A DNA stretch of 64,000 nt, taken from assembly GCF_030344915.1 (NCBI RefSeq), contig NZ_CP128233.1, forward strand, positions 124,001 through 188,000, in the 5' to 3' direction. The notes under the pieces were generated by a model, which saw only the letters and a list, made by a program, of their open reading frames with translations, was not told the origin of the DNA and made no database searches. The DNA is from Neopusillimonas aromaticivorans (lineage in GTDB: Bacteria; Pseudomonadota; Gammaproteobacteria; Burkholderiales; Burkholderiaceae_B). Positions 30,791-41,040 of the stretch are shown here, piece by piece. The stretch's first letter is position 1; every line of letters starts with the position of its first letter. The translations under genes were made by a program, and so were the position numbers.

Positions 30791-32096
30791 TTAGCGCGAA
30801 TAGGGATTCGACAGAAGCGAACCCGCAGCCCCGCCATACGGACTGTTGTTAGTGCTGGAAGTATTGGATGCACCGCTGTTACGCGACGGCGCCGCTGCCG
30901 GTGCCGCAGGCGAGGCTGCAGATGAAGCCGCCGCCTGGGTTGCGGCATCGGGCGTGCGCGCCGCCTGCTGCATGATCTTGTCCAGCGGCAAATACAGCAT
31001 GTTGCTGCTCGCTTCGCTGTCAATGAACACCTTGCCCGCTTTCTCGTAGATGGACTGCATGGCGGTCAGGTACATGCGCTCGCGCGTGACTGCAGGCGCC
31101 TTGGCGTATTCGGCCTCGATGCTTGAAAAACGGGCGCTTTCCCCTTCGGCACGACTGACAACGGCAACGCGGTAACCCTCTGCCTCTTGAATCAGACGGG
31201 CAGCCTGACCCTGTGCCTGGGGAATAACGCCGCTGGCGTAGGCATTACCTTCGTTGATCTGACGCTCGCGGTCTTGGCCGGCCTTGACGGCATCATCAAA
31301 CGCCGCCTGTACTTGCTCGGGGGCTGAACGTTCTGGATAGCCACTGTACTGACCTGGATACCGGTTTGATAACGATCGAGAATTTCCTGGGCAATCCGCT
31401 GGACGTCGGCAGCAATCTGCGTACGCGCCGAATACAGCACGGAATCCATCGGCTGACTACCCACGACTTCACGCATGGCCGTTTCTGCAGCCTGGCGGAC
31501 CGACTCGTCGGGGTCTACCGTTTTAAACAGATAATCGGGCGCACCATTCGGCATGAGGCGATACTGCACAACATACTGCACATCCACGATATTCTCGTCG
31601 GTCGTCAGCATTAATGATTCGGGTAGTACCTTGTTACGGGCCGAACCACGAAAACCGACTTCAAAGGTACGCAGTTGTGAAATGTTGACGACCTGATTTT
31701 CTTCGATAGGATATGGCAAATGCCACTGCAAACCCGGGTTCAGGGTTTTCGTGTACTTGCCGAATTTGGTGACAACCGCCACCTGACCTTCCTGAACAAT
31801 GACGAAACCACTGGCCAGCCAAAGCAGCAACAAAACGACCAGGCCGCCGATAAACAATTTGGGAGAGCCCTTGGGCAACTGCACCGGCGTACCGCCTCCG
31901 CCATCGAAGCCACCGCCACCGCGGCGACCTTTCTTGCCGAACAACGAACCGACACGATTATTGAAATCGCGCCAAACCTCGTCGAGGTCGGGAGGACCGC
32001 CATTGTTGCCCTGATTGTCATTGGGTTGACGTGGCGGCTCGGAGCCCCTTTGCCACGACCCCAGCCGGGATCATTCAAGTTATATATTTTCGACAT
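30791..32096 (-). CDS. hflK: HflK, FtsH protease modulator; two apparent deletions
   Basis: Partner of HflC. The start MSKIYNLNDPGWGRGKG overlaps the end of hflX by 17 bp. After a Gly-rich cytoplasmic segment comes one membrane helix (LFIGGLVVLLLLWLASGF), the SPFH domain (VTKFGKYTKTLNPGLQWHLP) and a low-complexity Ala/Ser/Asn tail. One G is missing near 32045-32048 (restores GKGGSEPPRQPNDNQ) and one C near 31319-31323 (restores NVQPPEQVQAAFDDAVKAG). About 435 residues after repair, normal for the family. Confidence 0.92.
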
Positions 32097-33177
32097 TAAA
32101 CGCATTATTTCCTGCGACCTGACCTGATTCAACAATCGCCTGACGCACGCCATCCAGGCCCGCCCGCGTCAGAGCACTAACGAATACGCGCACAATGGTA
32201 CCATGTTCATCACGCTCTACCCGCGGCTCGTATCCGGCCTCGTCGATTTTGTTGTAGACCATGATTCTCGGGATATCACCGGCCCCGATATCGTCCAGCA
32301 CCTTGTGAACCTCAAGGATTTGCTCATCGCGCTGGGGACTGGACGCATCGACAACATGCAGCAGCAAATCGGCCTGAACCGTTTCTTCAAGGGTGGCCCG
32401 AAATGCTGCGATAAGCGTGGGCGGCAAGTCGCGAATGAATCCGACCGTATCCGAAATAACCACCTGCCCCGCTCCGTCAATCCATAATTTTCGGGTGGTT
32501 GTATCCAGTGTGGCAAACAATTGATCTGCCGCATAGGCACCCGCGCGTGTCAGCGCATTGAACAAGGTGGATTTGCCCGCGTTGGTATAACCTACCAGCG
32601 AAACCGACATGATGCCGCCCCGCATGCGCGACCGGCGCTGCGTAGTGCGCTGGCGCTGGGCCTTATCGAGGCGTTCACGCAATAACCGGACTTTGGCACC
32701 GATCATGCGCCGGTCCATTTCAAGCTGTGATTCACCGGGCCCGCGCATACCAATACCCCCGCGCTGACGCTCAAGGTGAGTCCAGAGGCGTGTCAGCCGT
32801 GTCGACAAATGCTGCAACTGAGCAAGTTCAACCTGCAGTTTTCCTTCGTGACTTTTTGCACGTAACGCAAAAATATCGAGAATCAAGGCAACCCGATCAA
32901 CCACCCTGAGATTCAGATGACGCTCGATATTGCGCTGCTGCGCCGGCGAGAGGGGTTGGTCAAACAAGATAATATCTGCGGCCTGCTCATCGGCAATCAG
33001 CTTGGCTTCTTCGAGCTTGCCTTTACCAATGAAATACGCCGCGTCAGGACGCTGACGACGGGCCACCAGATGCCAGACGATATCGGCGCCAGCCCCTTCC
33101 GCCAGCATGATGAACTCGGCGGAATGCGCTTGAAAGTCGGGGTTACCCAAATCGACGCTTATAACTAAAGCTTTCAT
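32080..33177 (-). CDS. hflX: Ribosome-associated GTPase HflX
   Basis: A 365-residue GTPase that splits stalled or stressed ribosomes. The N-terminal HflX domain and coiled linker (QLQHLSTRLTRLWTHLERQ, GIGMRGPGESQLE) precede the G domain: G1 GYTNAGKSTLFNAL, G3 DTVGF, G4 YNKID. The length is slightly short but complete. Lies between hfq and hflK; the hfq-hflX gap contains a hairpin terminator that may set the ratio of the two products. Confidence 0.95.
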   Translation of the reverse strand: MKALVISVDLGNPDFQAHSAEFIMLAEGAGADIVWHLVARRQRPDAAYFIGKGKLEEAKLIADEQAADIILFDQPLSPAQQRNIERHLNLRVVDRVALILDIFALRAKSHEGKLQVELAQLQHLSTRLTRLWTHLERQRGGIGMRGPGESQLEMDRRMIGAKVRLLRERLDKAQRQRTTQRRSRMRGGIMSVSLVGYTNAGKSTLFNALTRAGAYAADQLFATLDTTTRKLWIDGAGQVVISDTVGFIRDLPPTLIAAFRATLEETVQADLLLHVVDASSPQRDEQILEVHKVLDDIGAGDIPRIMVYNKIDEAGYEPRVERDEHGTIVRVFVSALTRAGLDGVRQAIVESGQVAGNNAFNVENI

Positions 33178-33188
33178 GTATGCCTGAA

Positions 33189-33227
33189 AAACGAACTGCC
33201 CGCCGGCGCACTAGGCGCGGCGGGCAG
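33189..33227 (-). terminator. Hairpin terminator/attenuator between hfq and hflX
   Basis: CTGCCCGCCG (33196-33205) pairs with CGGCGGGCAG (33218-33227); on the minus strand TTCGTTTTT follows. It lies after the hfq stop and just before hflX, so partial read-through would lower hflX-hflK-hflC relative to hfq. Confidence 0.75.
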
Positions 33228-33252
33228 CACAAAAACAAAATCGGCGGCGGAA

Positions 33253-33491
33253 TCAGTCGGACGAGGAGTCATCGAGCTGAAGATTGACCGGACGCGCAGG
33301 AACAACGGTGGAAATGGCGTGCTTGTAAACCATTTGAGTAACAGTATTGCGCAGCAGCACAACGTACTGGTCGAACGATTCGACCTGCCCTTGCAGCTTG
33401 ATGCCATTTACCAGGTAAATGGATACGGGGACGTGCTCTTTACGCAGCGCGTTAAGAAAGGGTCTTGTAATGTTTGCCCTTTATTGCTCAT
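33253..33491 (-). CDS. hfq: RNA chaperone Hfq; one apparent deletion
   Basis: A hexameric Sm-like protein that pairs small RNAs with mRNAs. The start is MSNKGQTLQDPFL at 33491. The literal frame stops early, but one extra A near 33452 restores NALRKEHVPVSIYLVNGIKL, then the Sm2 region NTVTQMVYKHAISTVVPAR, to a total of 79 residues with an acidic tail (DDSSSD). The whole is almost identical to family consensus, so the break is read as sequence error. Lies upstream of hflX and downstream of hisC. Confidence 0.93.
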
Positions 33492-33600
33492 TGGCTTAGC
33501 TCCAATTGTGTTGTTCTGGATAAAAACTTCAAAGGGCTACTTTACAGGGTTTCCCCGCATTTCGCCACGGCGATACCACAAATATGTGCAAATTATGCGC

Positions 33601-34670
33601 TTAAACCAAAGTAGCCAGCGCCTGACATAAACGTTCGCCGGCCTGCGGGGTACCCACAGTAATACGCAGGAATTCATTAACCCGCGGTTGGCTGAAATGG
33701 CGCACTAAAATACGTTGCTCGCGCAGACCTTGGGCCAGAACCGAAGCATCATGCGCCGGATGACGGGCAAACACAAAATTGGCCTGACTTGGCAACACCT
33801 GAAACCCGAGTGCAGTCAAATCAGTCACCAACACCTCACGCGCATCAATGATCGCCTGACAAGCACGACGGAAGTAATCGTGGTCGTTGATGGACGCAAT
33901 GGCACCCGCCTGAGCCACGGTATCAAGCGGGTACGAGTTGAAGCTGTCTTTTACCCGGACCAGAGCCTGAATGATTTCCGGACTGCCAATCGCATAACCG
34001 ACACGCAAGCCTGCCAGTGATCGTGATTTTGAAAACGTATGAATGACGGCAATATTGTCGTGCCCGGCCATCAGGGAAACCGCAGAATCAGCCCCAAAAT
34101 CGATGTAAGCCTCATCAACGATGACGGCGATATCGGGATTAGCGCGTGCAATGTCGCGGATGTGATCTAGCCCCATTGCAATGCCGGTTGGCGCATTCGG
34201 GTTGGCAAAAATGATGCCGGCCGGCAACACATCCCGTTTGCGGGTGTAATCACCCACATCAATTGAAAAATCATGCGCCAGCGGCTGCAGTTCGACCGGG
34301 ACATCGAACAGGCGGCAATAGGTTTTATAGAAACTATAAGTAATGTCAGGCATCAGCAAGGGACGCCCGGCATGGCGGAACAAACCGTTGAAAACGTGAG
34401 CCAGCACCTCATCGGAACCATTGCCCACAAACACCTGCTCGGGCTGTACCCCATGATGTCGTGCCAGCGTTTCGCGCAAAGCCGTCGATTCGGGATCAGG
34501 ATACAGACGGAGCCGCTCATCAGCCGCATCGTGCATGGCCTTTATGGCCAATGGGGAAGGCCCCACGGATGCTCGTTGGTATTCAGCTTGAGCAGGTCAA
34601 GAATTTTAGGCTGTTCACCCGGTACATAAGGGGCCAGCCCGGCGACATGATCACTCCAGAAACGGCTCAA
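33601..34670 (-). CDS. hisC: Histidinol-phosphate aminotransferase; one apparent deletion
   Basis: A PLP enzyme of about 356 residues converting imidazole-acetol phosphate to histidinol phosphate. The PLP lysine is in HTFSKSRSLAGLRVGY; ANPNAPTGIA and VDEAYIDFG are the substrate/PLP segments. The N-terminus (SRFWSDHVAGLAPYVPGEQ) comes from a TTG start directly after the der TGA with AAGGGGG upstream. One base is missing at about 34559-34564, restoring HPWGPSPLAIKAM. It sits between der and hfq, unlike the enterobacterial hisC in the his operon, and is one of three histidine-related genes in this block (hisZ, hisC, hisS). Confidence 0.9.
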
Positions 34671-36107
34671 TCAGGCCCCCTTCTGAATAAATGGGTTGGT
34701 AGATGACTTGAACTCGATACGCAGCGGCGTTCCTTCAAGCTTGAAGGCCGAGCGGAAACGGGTTTCAAGATAGCGACGGTAAGAATCGGGAATGGCATCC
34801 AGCGCATTACCGTGGATGATAATAAGTGGGGGATTTTGCCCGCCCTGATGGGCATACCGCATTTTGGGGCGAAAAATACCTTTGCGTGGGGGCTGTTGCT
34901 GCTCGACGGCAGCCAGCAGAACACGCGTCAGTTTTGGCGTTGACAAGCGCGCAAACGCAGCCGCGTGGGCCGCACGAATGGACTTGATCAGCGGCTGAAT
35001 GCCCTTGCCCTTGAGCGCCGAAATCGTATGCATTTGAGCAAAGGACAGAAAACGCATTTTGCGCTCAAAGTCGCGTTTGATGCGATCACGCTGTTCGGCG
35101 TTCAGACCATCCCACTTATTGATGGCCACGACCAGCGCCCTGCCGGTTTCAACGACAAAACCCGCAATATGCGCGTCTTGGTCAGAAATTTCGGCATGAG
35201 CATCCAGCATCAGTACGACCACGTTACAGGCTTCGATAGCCTGCAACGTTTTGATAACCGAGAATTTTTCGATAGCTTCGAAGACCTTGCCACGACGACG
35301 CAAGCCAGCCGTATCGATCAAGGTGTAAGGCACACCTTCGTGTTCAAATTCAATTTCGATGGCATCGCGGGTGGTACCCGGCATGTCGAAGGCAATCACG
35401 CGTTCTTCGCCCAACAATGTATTGATGAGCGTAGACTTGCCCACGTTTGGGCGCCCGACAATAGCAAGCTTGATACGATGTTCGACGGGCGCATCAGCGG
35501 CCTCGGCCTCATCGGATTCGGTTGAGGACAGGTCGGGTTCGCTGCCGTCACCCTCAAACACCGTTTCACCGGTGTCCAGCGCGTCGTCGGATTCGATGTC
35601 ATCAAGAAATGACAGTGCATGCTCGATAAGATCGACAACGCCATCACCGTGAGAAGCCGAGATGGGGTACGGTTCACCCAGACCGAGTTCGTGGAACTCG
35701 GCCATGGCCCCGCTGTTGCGCATGCCTTCGGCCTTATTGACAGCCAGGAAAACACGCTGCCCGGAACGGCGCAGCAAACGGGCGATTTCGTGGTCGTGCG
35801 CATTGATACCCGCGCGAGCATCGACCAGAAAAATAACAACATCAGCCTCGGCAATGGCCTGCTGGGTTTGCCGGGCCATTTCGGCCACGATTCCCTCTTT
35901 GGCCACGGGTTCGAAGCCACCCGTATCGACGGCCAGGAACGGATACTTGCCAACACGACCCTCACCATAGTGACGGTCGCGGGTTAAACCCGAAAAATCG
36001 GCAACGAGCGCCGCGCGAGAACGGGTAAGCCGGTTGAACAGGGTGGACTTACCCACGTTCGCGCGGCCCACCAGGGCCACGACAGGCTTGTAAGAAACAG
36101 TTTTCAA
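34671..36107 (-). CDS. der: Ribosome assembly GTPase Der (EngA)
   Basis: A 478-residue protein with two tandem G domains: GRANVGKSTLFN near residue 13 and GRPNVGKSTLIN near 217, each followed by its own DxxG and NKxD, then a KH-like C-terminal domain. Needed for 50S subunit maturation. The linker between G domains (about 175-215) is long and acidic. It overlaps bamB by 4 bp upstream and abuts hisC downstream, so the genes are coupled. Confidence 0.96.
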   Translation of the reverse strand: MKTVSYKPVVALVGRANVGKSTLFNRLTRSRAALVADFSGLTRDRHYGEGRVGKYPFLAVDTGGFEPVAKEGIVAEMARQTQQAIAEADVVIFLVDARAGINAHDHEIARLLRRSGQRVFLAVNKAEGMRNSGAMAEFHELGLGEPYPISASHGDGVVDLIEHALSFLDDIESDDALDTGETVFEGDGSEPDLSSTESDEAEAADAPVEHRIKLAIVGRPNVGKSTLINTLLGEERVIAFDMPGTTRDAIEIEFEHEGVPYTLIDTAGLRRRGKVFEAIEKFSVIKTLQAIEACNVVVLMLDAHAEISDQDAHIAGFVVETGRALVVAINKWDGLNAEQRDRIKRDFERKMRFLSFAQMHTISALKGKGIQPLIKSIRAAHAAAFARLSTPKLTRVLLAAVEQQQPPRKGIFRPKMRYAHQGGQNPPLIIIHGNALDAIPDSYRRYLETRFRSAFKLEGTPLRIEFKSSTNPFIQKGA

Positions 36108-37254
36108 TTGACACCAACCAATACCAGATTGCCATTACCCGTTTGTACGAGTACACCACGGGGGTGGCAACCAGGGGAAACTATCGCACCGCCACCAGTC
36201 TGGATACGACCCAGCAACCGGCCATCGGAGCGCGACAAGAAATGAACAAAACCGTCGTAATCACCAAAGGCTACCGCCTGAGGAACAACGGCCGGACCCG
36301 ACAGACGTCGATTACGCAAACCATCCTGGCGCCAGCGCTCTTCACCATCAACCAGGGCAAAGGCATGCACTACGTCGCGATTACCCGCGCCATAGGCCTG
36401 ACTGCTGTCGGTTGTGATGCCTTTGTGGTCGAGAACGGCTGTTCCCAAACGGGAATACCGCCCTGGGCGATATCAAAACATACGATACGCCCCTGGTATG
36501 ACGCACCACACAACAACGACCCCTGGGTTTGCGGCAGGCCCACCACATCGTTGATGCGCTCAAGATCAGTGGCACCGCGCGAGCTGGATACCGTACCCTC
36601 CCACTGGACGGCGCCATTCTGGGCATCAATGACGATCAGGCGACCGTTGGGCAGACCGGAAATGACCACCCCGTCAATGATCAGCATCTGCATGCTGGTT
36701 TTGAGTGCCAACGCCGGACCCGGCCGCTGTACGGACCAGAGACGATCGCCCGATTGGGCATCAAATGCCTGGATCCGATAATCGCTGCTGCGAACCACCA
36801 CGACACCGGCGCCGACAGCGGGCGGAACAAACACTTCGCTGGAGGCCTGGGCACGCCATTTCTCGTTACCCTGATCATCAAAAGCCACCACCGTGCCGTC
36901 AGGACCCGCAACCGCCGTAATCGTACCGTCTGAGCCTGCACCCGCAGAAAGCGCGGTACCCGCGTTGGCGCGCCACAAGGCCCCACCACCGGACAGACTG
37001 GTCTTGATTACAGCACCATTGGGCGCAGCCGCATAAACCGAGTCACCCACGACAGCAGGGATAAACCCCGGGCCCTGACCACTACCAATGTTGACGGACC
37101 ACAGGGTTGAGGCCGAAACTCCGGCAGGGTATTCCGTTAAAGCGACAGGCTCAAAACGCAGATCTTTGGGAGAAAGCCACGAACAACCAGCCAGAACGGA
37201 TACGCCCAGGGCAACAGCAGCGAACTTCAGGCGACGGGACAAGAATTTGCTCAT
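36104..37254 (-). CDS. bamB: Outer membrane assembly lipoprotein BamB; one apparent deletion
   Basis: About 383 residues. The signal peptide ends in lipobox LAGC (Cys24), so it is lipid-anchored. The body is an eight-bladed PQQ-type beta-propeller (repeats such as GSDGTITAVAGPDGTVVAFD, ALDAQSG-like blades and GDYDGFVHFLSRSDGRLLGR). It assists BamA in folding outer-membrane proteins. One A is missing at about 36422-36424; restoring it gives STTKGITTDSSQAYGAGNRD and joins the two frames. Lies between yfgM and der, the usual order in Burkholderiales. Confidence 0.92.
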
Positions 37255-37257
37255 GTA

Positions 37258-37890
37258 TCAGACTCCGAGTGCGTCAATTTTGAGTTGGATAATCTGGGTG
37301 ATCGGATCAGTGCCCAAGGCTTTGAGCGCTTTTTCCCACTCGACCCTGGCTTCTGATTTTTTGCCCTGGACGACAAGAATATCGCCGCGACGATCGGCAT
37401 ACAGCGCCGCAAATGCTTCCGGACCATCGGCGACGAGCTTCCAGGCATCGTCAGGTGCGCCCTGCTCGAGCAAGATGCCGGCCAGACGCAAACGCGCCAG
37501 CGGAATCAGCGCCTGATCATTGCTTTTATCAATCACCCACTGCAATTGGGCGCGAGCGCCATCGTAATCTTTTTCACGCACCAGCACCTGTGCGGCGACA
37601 AGTGCGCCACGCGAGGCATAACCCGACGATGCGAAGTCATCACGCAGGGTCTGACTGGCGGCCTTGATACGGCCCAGTGCATTTTCGTCAGGCTGAGTTG
37701 CCGCCGCCTCGAGCGCCTCAAAATAGCCCATGGCTTGCGCCGCCTGATTCCCCTGATACCACTGCCAGCCACGCCAGCCGGCAAACGACAAGGCCAGGAC
37801 GGCCAAAATAGTCACAATCAACGTGCCGTAGCGTTCCCACCACTGCCGGATTGCATCAAGCTTTTCCTGTTCTTCAAGATCGTATGCCAT
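37258..37890 (-). CDS. YfgM/ancillary SecYEG translocon subunit-like tetratricopeptide protein
   Basis: A 210-residue inner-membrane protein: cytoplasmic head (MAYDLEEQEKLDAIRQWWERYG), one membrane segment at about 22-40, then a periplasmic TPR-like domain (TPR_21). The enterobacterial YfgM contacts SecYEG and the chaperone PpiD. Placed between hisS and bamB as in many beta- and gammaproteobacteria, 3 bp before bamB. Confidence 0.9.
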   Translation of the reverse strand: MAYDLEEQEKLDAIRQWWERYGTLIVTILAVLALSFAGWRGWQWYQGNQAAQAMGYFEALEAAATQPDENALGRIKAASQTLRDDFASSGYASRGALVAAQVLVREKDYDGARAQLQWVIDKSNDQALIPLARLRLAGILLEQGAPDDAWKLVADGPEAFAALYADRRGDILVVQGKKSEARVEWEKALKALGTDPITQIIQLKIDALGV

Positions 37891-37896
37891 GCTTTC

Positions 37897-39185
37897 TTAT
37901 ACCTTTTGTTTCAGTGCATCTACCAGGCGGCCCACGGGAACCGACTCTTGCTGGGCCCCTTCCGTGGCCAACTCTGCGCGCAGCCATTTTATGCTGACAA
38001 CGCCATTACGCAACTCGTCTTCACCGACAATCACCGCCACTTGCGCTCCACTCGAATCAGCACGCTTGAACTGTGACTTGAAACCCGAAGACCCGGCGTG
38101 AACAATGACGCTCAGACCAGCATCACGCAACTGCTCGGCCAAGGTGGCACACATACGCTGCGCCGCATCGGATTGATGAATCATGTAGACCTGGCACTCG
38201 GGCGCCGGCGGCTGCGGCTGGCACTGACCCCAGAGGTCAAGCAAGCGCTCCATACCAATGGCAAAGCCAACGGCCGGAGCCCCTTGCCACCCAGCAGCTC
38301 GATCAGACCATCGTAGCGACCACCACCACATACCGTGCCTTGGGCACCGAGCTGGTCAGTCACCCATTCAAAAACGGTCGAGTTGTAGTAATCGAGACCA
38401 CGCACCAGGCGCGGATTCAATGTGTAACTGATACCGGCATCGGCGAGCCGCTGACAGACCCCGTCGAAATGCGCACGGGACTCGTCACCCAGAAAATCAA
38501 AGAGGCTAGGCGCCGCGTTCGCCATGGCCTGCATGGCTGGATTTTTGGTGTCGAGCACGCGCAACGGATTGGTATGCATGCGGCGACGAGCCTCATCGTC
38601 GAGCACATCGATATTGGCCTCGAGATGGCGCACCAGTGCTTCGCGATGTGCAGCACGCTCGGCCGGCTGACCGAGCGAGTTCAGTTCAAGGCGCACATGC
38701 TGCAGCCCAAGCGTTTTCCAGAGCCTGGCCAGCATGATGATAAGCTCGGCATCAATATCGGGCCCGGCAAAGCCCAACGCCTCGACATCAATTTGATGAA
38801 ACTGGCGATAACGACCACGCTGGGGTTTTTCGTGGCGAAACACTGGCCCCATGGAATATACCCGCTGGGGCCGATCGTAGAGCAGATTATGCTCGATCGT
38901 GGCCCGCACCAGACCCGCAGTGAACTCGGGGCGCAAGGTCAGGTGCTCATCATTCAACGCATCAGTGAATGAATACATTTCTTTTTCGACAATGTCGGTA
39001 ACTTCGCCGATCCCCCGGGTGAACAGACGGGTATGCTCGAGGACGGGCGCACGCATATTGCGATAGCCGTAGGCGGCAAGCCACTGGCGAACAATTTCTT
39101 CGAGACTTTCCCAGTGGGCACTGGTTTCGGGTAAAACGTCTTTCATGCCGGTGATGGCATGAACTTTCTTGAACGACTGCGACAT
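37897..39185 (-). CDS. hisS: Histidyl-tRNA synthetase; one apparent deletion
   Basis: A class II synthetase of about 430 residues. Start chosen at MSQSFKKVHAITGMKDVLP. Motif 2 (FRHEKPQRGRYRQFHQ), the HisA block LVRGLDYYNSTVFE, the Gly-rich GTVCGGGRYDGL and motif 3 (VGFAIGMERL) are all seen, followed by the anticodon-binding domain. One G is missing at about 38280-38283; restoring it gives LGGKGAPAVGFAIGMERL. Essential, so the break is read as sequence error. Between ispG and yfgM. Confidence 0.94.
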
Positions 39186-39210
39186 AAAAACTCTTTGATT
39201 TCGAAACGGA

Positions 39211-40503
39211 TCAGGCGGCCTTGTCAGACGCCCCAAACCTTTCGTGAACATAACGTTCGACAATAGCCTGGAATTCGCTGGCGATGGTATCACCCTTCAG
39301 GGTCACCGTGCGGCGTCCGTCGATATAAACCGGTGCCGAGGGTATTTCGCCGGTACCCGGCAAACTGATACCGATATCGGCATGCTGGCTTTCACCAGGG
39401 CCGTTCACGACACACCCCATCACAGCCACGTTCATGGACTCTACGCCGGGATAACGGGTCTTCCAGACCGGCATCTGCTGACGCAAGAACTGCTGAATAC
39501 TGTCGGCGAGCTCTTGGAAAACGGTACTGCTGGTGCGCCCGCAGCCGGGACAGGCAACCACCATGGGTGTAAACGCACGCAACCCCATGGTTTGCAAGAT
39601 TTCCTGCGCCACAACCACTTCGCGCGTGCGATCACCTCCGGGCTCTGGGGTAAGCGAAATGCGGATGGTGTCACCAATACCCTGCTGCAGCAAAACGGCA
39701 AGCGCGGCCGTAGACGCCACAATACCTTTACTTCCCATGCCGGCTTCGGTAAGACCAAGATGCAACGGATAATCGCAACGCGACGCCAGATCTTGATACA
39801 CCGTAATAAGGTCCTGGACATGACTGACCTTGCACGACAACACAATGGCATCGCCAGGCAAACCCATGGTTTCGGCACGTAGTGCGTTGGTGATCGCAGA
39901 AACGACCAAGGCCTCTCGCATGACCGCCTGGGCAGGCCAGGGCTGAGGCCGGCGACTGTTTTCATCCATCATGCGGGCCATCAGCTGGCTGTCAAGACTG
40001 CCCCAGTTGACACCAATACGTACCGGTTTCTGATAACGGCACGCCACCTCGATCATTTGTGCGAAATTATCATCACGCTTGTTACCCGCGCCCATATTGC
40101 CCGGATTGATCCGGTATTTGGACAACGCCTGCGCGCACTCGGGGAACTGGGTCAACAGCTTGTGCCCGTTGTAATGAAAGTCACCGACCAGCGGGACAGC
40201 CACCCCCATGCGATCGAGTTGATCGCGGATGGCGGGCACCTGAGCCGCGGCCTCGGGTGTATTGACCGTAATACGCACGACCTCGGAGCCCGCCAGGGCC
40301 AATTCCTTGACCTGTATGGCGGTAGCGATGGGATCAGCGGTGTCGGTGTTGGTCATGGACTGCACCATGACGGGTGCCCCGCCCCCAACCTTGACAGCAT
40401 GATTGCCCCAGGCCACCGAAACCTGGCGGGTTTGACGACGAGCAGCCGCACCAACTGCCAAAGAACCGTCGGGATTAACGGACTGAGAATCGTTTTGCTT
40501 CAT
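39211..40503 (-). CDS. ispG: 4-hydroxy-3-methylbut-2-enyl diphosphate synthase (flavodoxin)
   Basis: A 430-residue [4Fe-4S] enzyme of the MEP isoprenoid pathway, converting MEcPP to HMBPP. The TIM barrel opens VKVGGGAPVMVQSMTNTDT; cluster cysteines are in CPGCGRTS and MGCVVNGPGE. The length matches the longer betaproteobacterial form with an insert between barrel and cluster domain. Intact frame; 25 bp upstream of hisS. Confidence 0.96.
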   Translation of the reverse strand: MKQNDSQSVNPDGSLAVGAAARRQTRQVSVAWGNHAVKVGGGAPVMVQSMTNTDTADPIATAIQVKELALAGSEVVRITVNTPEAAAQVPAIRDQLDRMGVAVPLVGDFHYNGHKLLTQFPECAQALSKYRINPGNMGAGNKRDDNFAQMIEVACRYQKPVRIGVNWGSLDSQLMARMMDENSRRPQPWPAQAVMREALVVSAITNALRAETMGLPGDAIVLSCKVSHVQDLITVYQDLASRCDYPLHLGLTEAGMGSKGIVASTAALAVLLQQGIGDTIRISLTPEPGGDRTREVVVAQEILQTMGLRAFTPMVVACPGCGRTSSTVFQELADSIQQFLRQQMPVWKTRYPGVESMNVAVMGCVVNGPGESQHADIGISLPGTGEIPSAPVYIDGRRTVTLKGDTIASEFQAIVERYVHERFGASDKAA

Positions 40504-40533
40504 TGTTGCAGGTCAAGGCGACACAAAGAGGAG

Positions 40534-41040
40534 TTAGGGATTGGCAGAGGGACGCAGCCATTCGAAAACCAGCCATGATTCGGGCAACCAGCCGCGATCA
40601 ATGGCATAGAACGCTGCAGCCACAATAACCAGCAGAATGACAATAAACCATACCCACGAAAAACCACCGCTCTCGGACTGTACCGGCAGATCGGTTGGCG
40701 TGAACTCGGGGCCGGTATTGACTGGTGAAATACTGACTTTTGGCGTAGCGGCTTCACCCGTTTGATTACCCAGCATCGTCATGATGGCATCGACATCGGC
40801 CTCGAGAAAACGGGCATAGTTCTTGACCAGCCCCCGCAGCGGCAAACCCGACGGCAGATCAGCCCACTGTTCGTTTTCAAGGGCCTGCAACTGACGTGCC
40901 GAGTACTTCAGACGGGTCGAGACTTCAGATAACGTGACGCGCCGGGCCTGACGCAGTGCCTTGAGCGTGGCACCGACGCCATCGCGCAAATTGACAACCG
41001 AGGCATCATCGGCCTGTTGTTTGAGCAAAGGCGGGGTCAT
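40534..41040 (-). CDS. rodZ: RodZ-like helix-turn-helix membrane protein, short form
   Basis: A 168-residue protein with an N-terminal Xre-type HTH (about 18-85; LKALRQARRVTLSEVSTRLKYSARQLQALE) and one membrane segment at about 128-147. RodZ links MreB to the cell wall machinery. The periplasmic DUF4115 domain is missing: only about 20 residues follow the membrane helix, so this is a short variant, or its end is lost to a sequence error. The stop overlaps nothing; the start overlaps rlmN's stop by ATGA-like coupling. Confidence 0.8.
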   Translation of the reverse strand: MTPPLLKQQADDASVVNLRDGVGATLKALRQARRVTLSEVSTRLKYSARQLQALENEQWADLPSGLPLRGLVKNYARFLEADVDAIMTMLGNQTGEAATPKVSISPVNTGPEFTPTDLPVQSESGGFSWVWFIVILLVIVAAAFYAIDRGWLPESWLVFEWLRPSANP

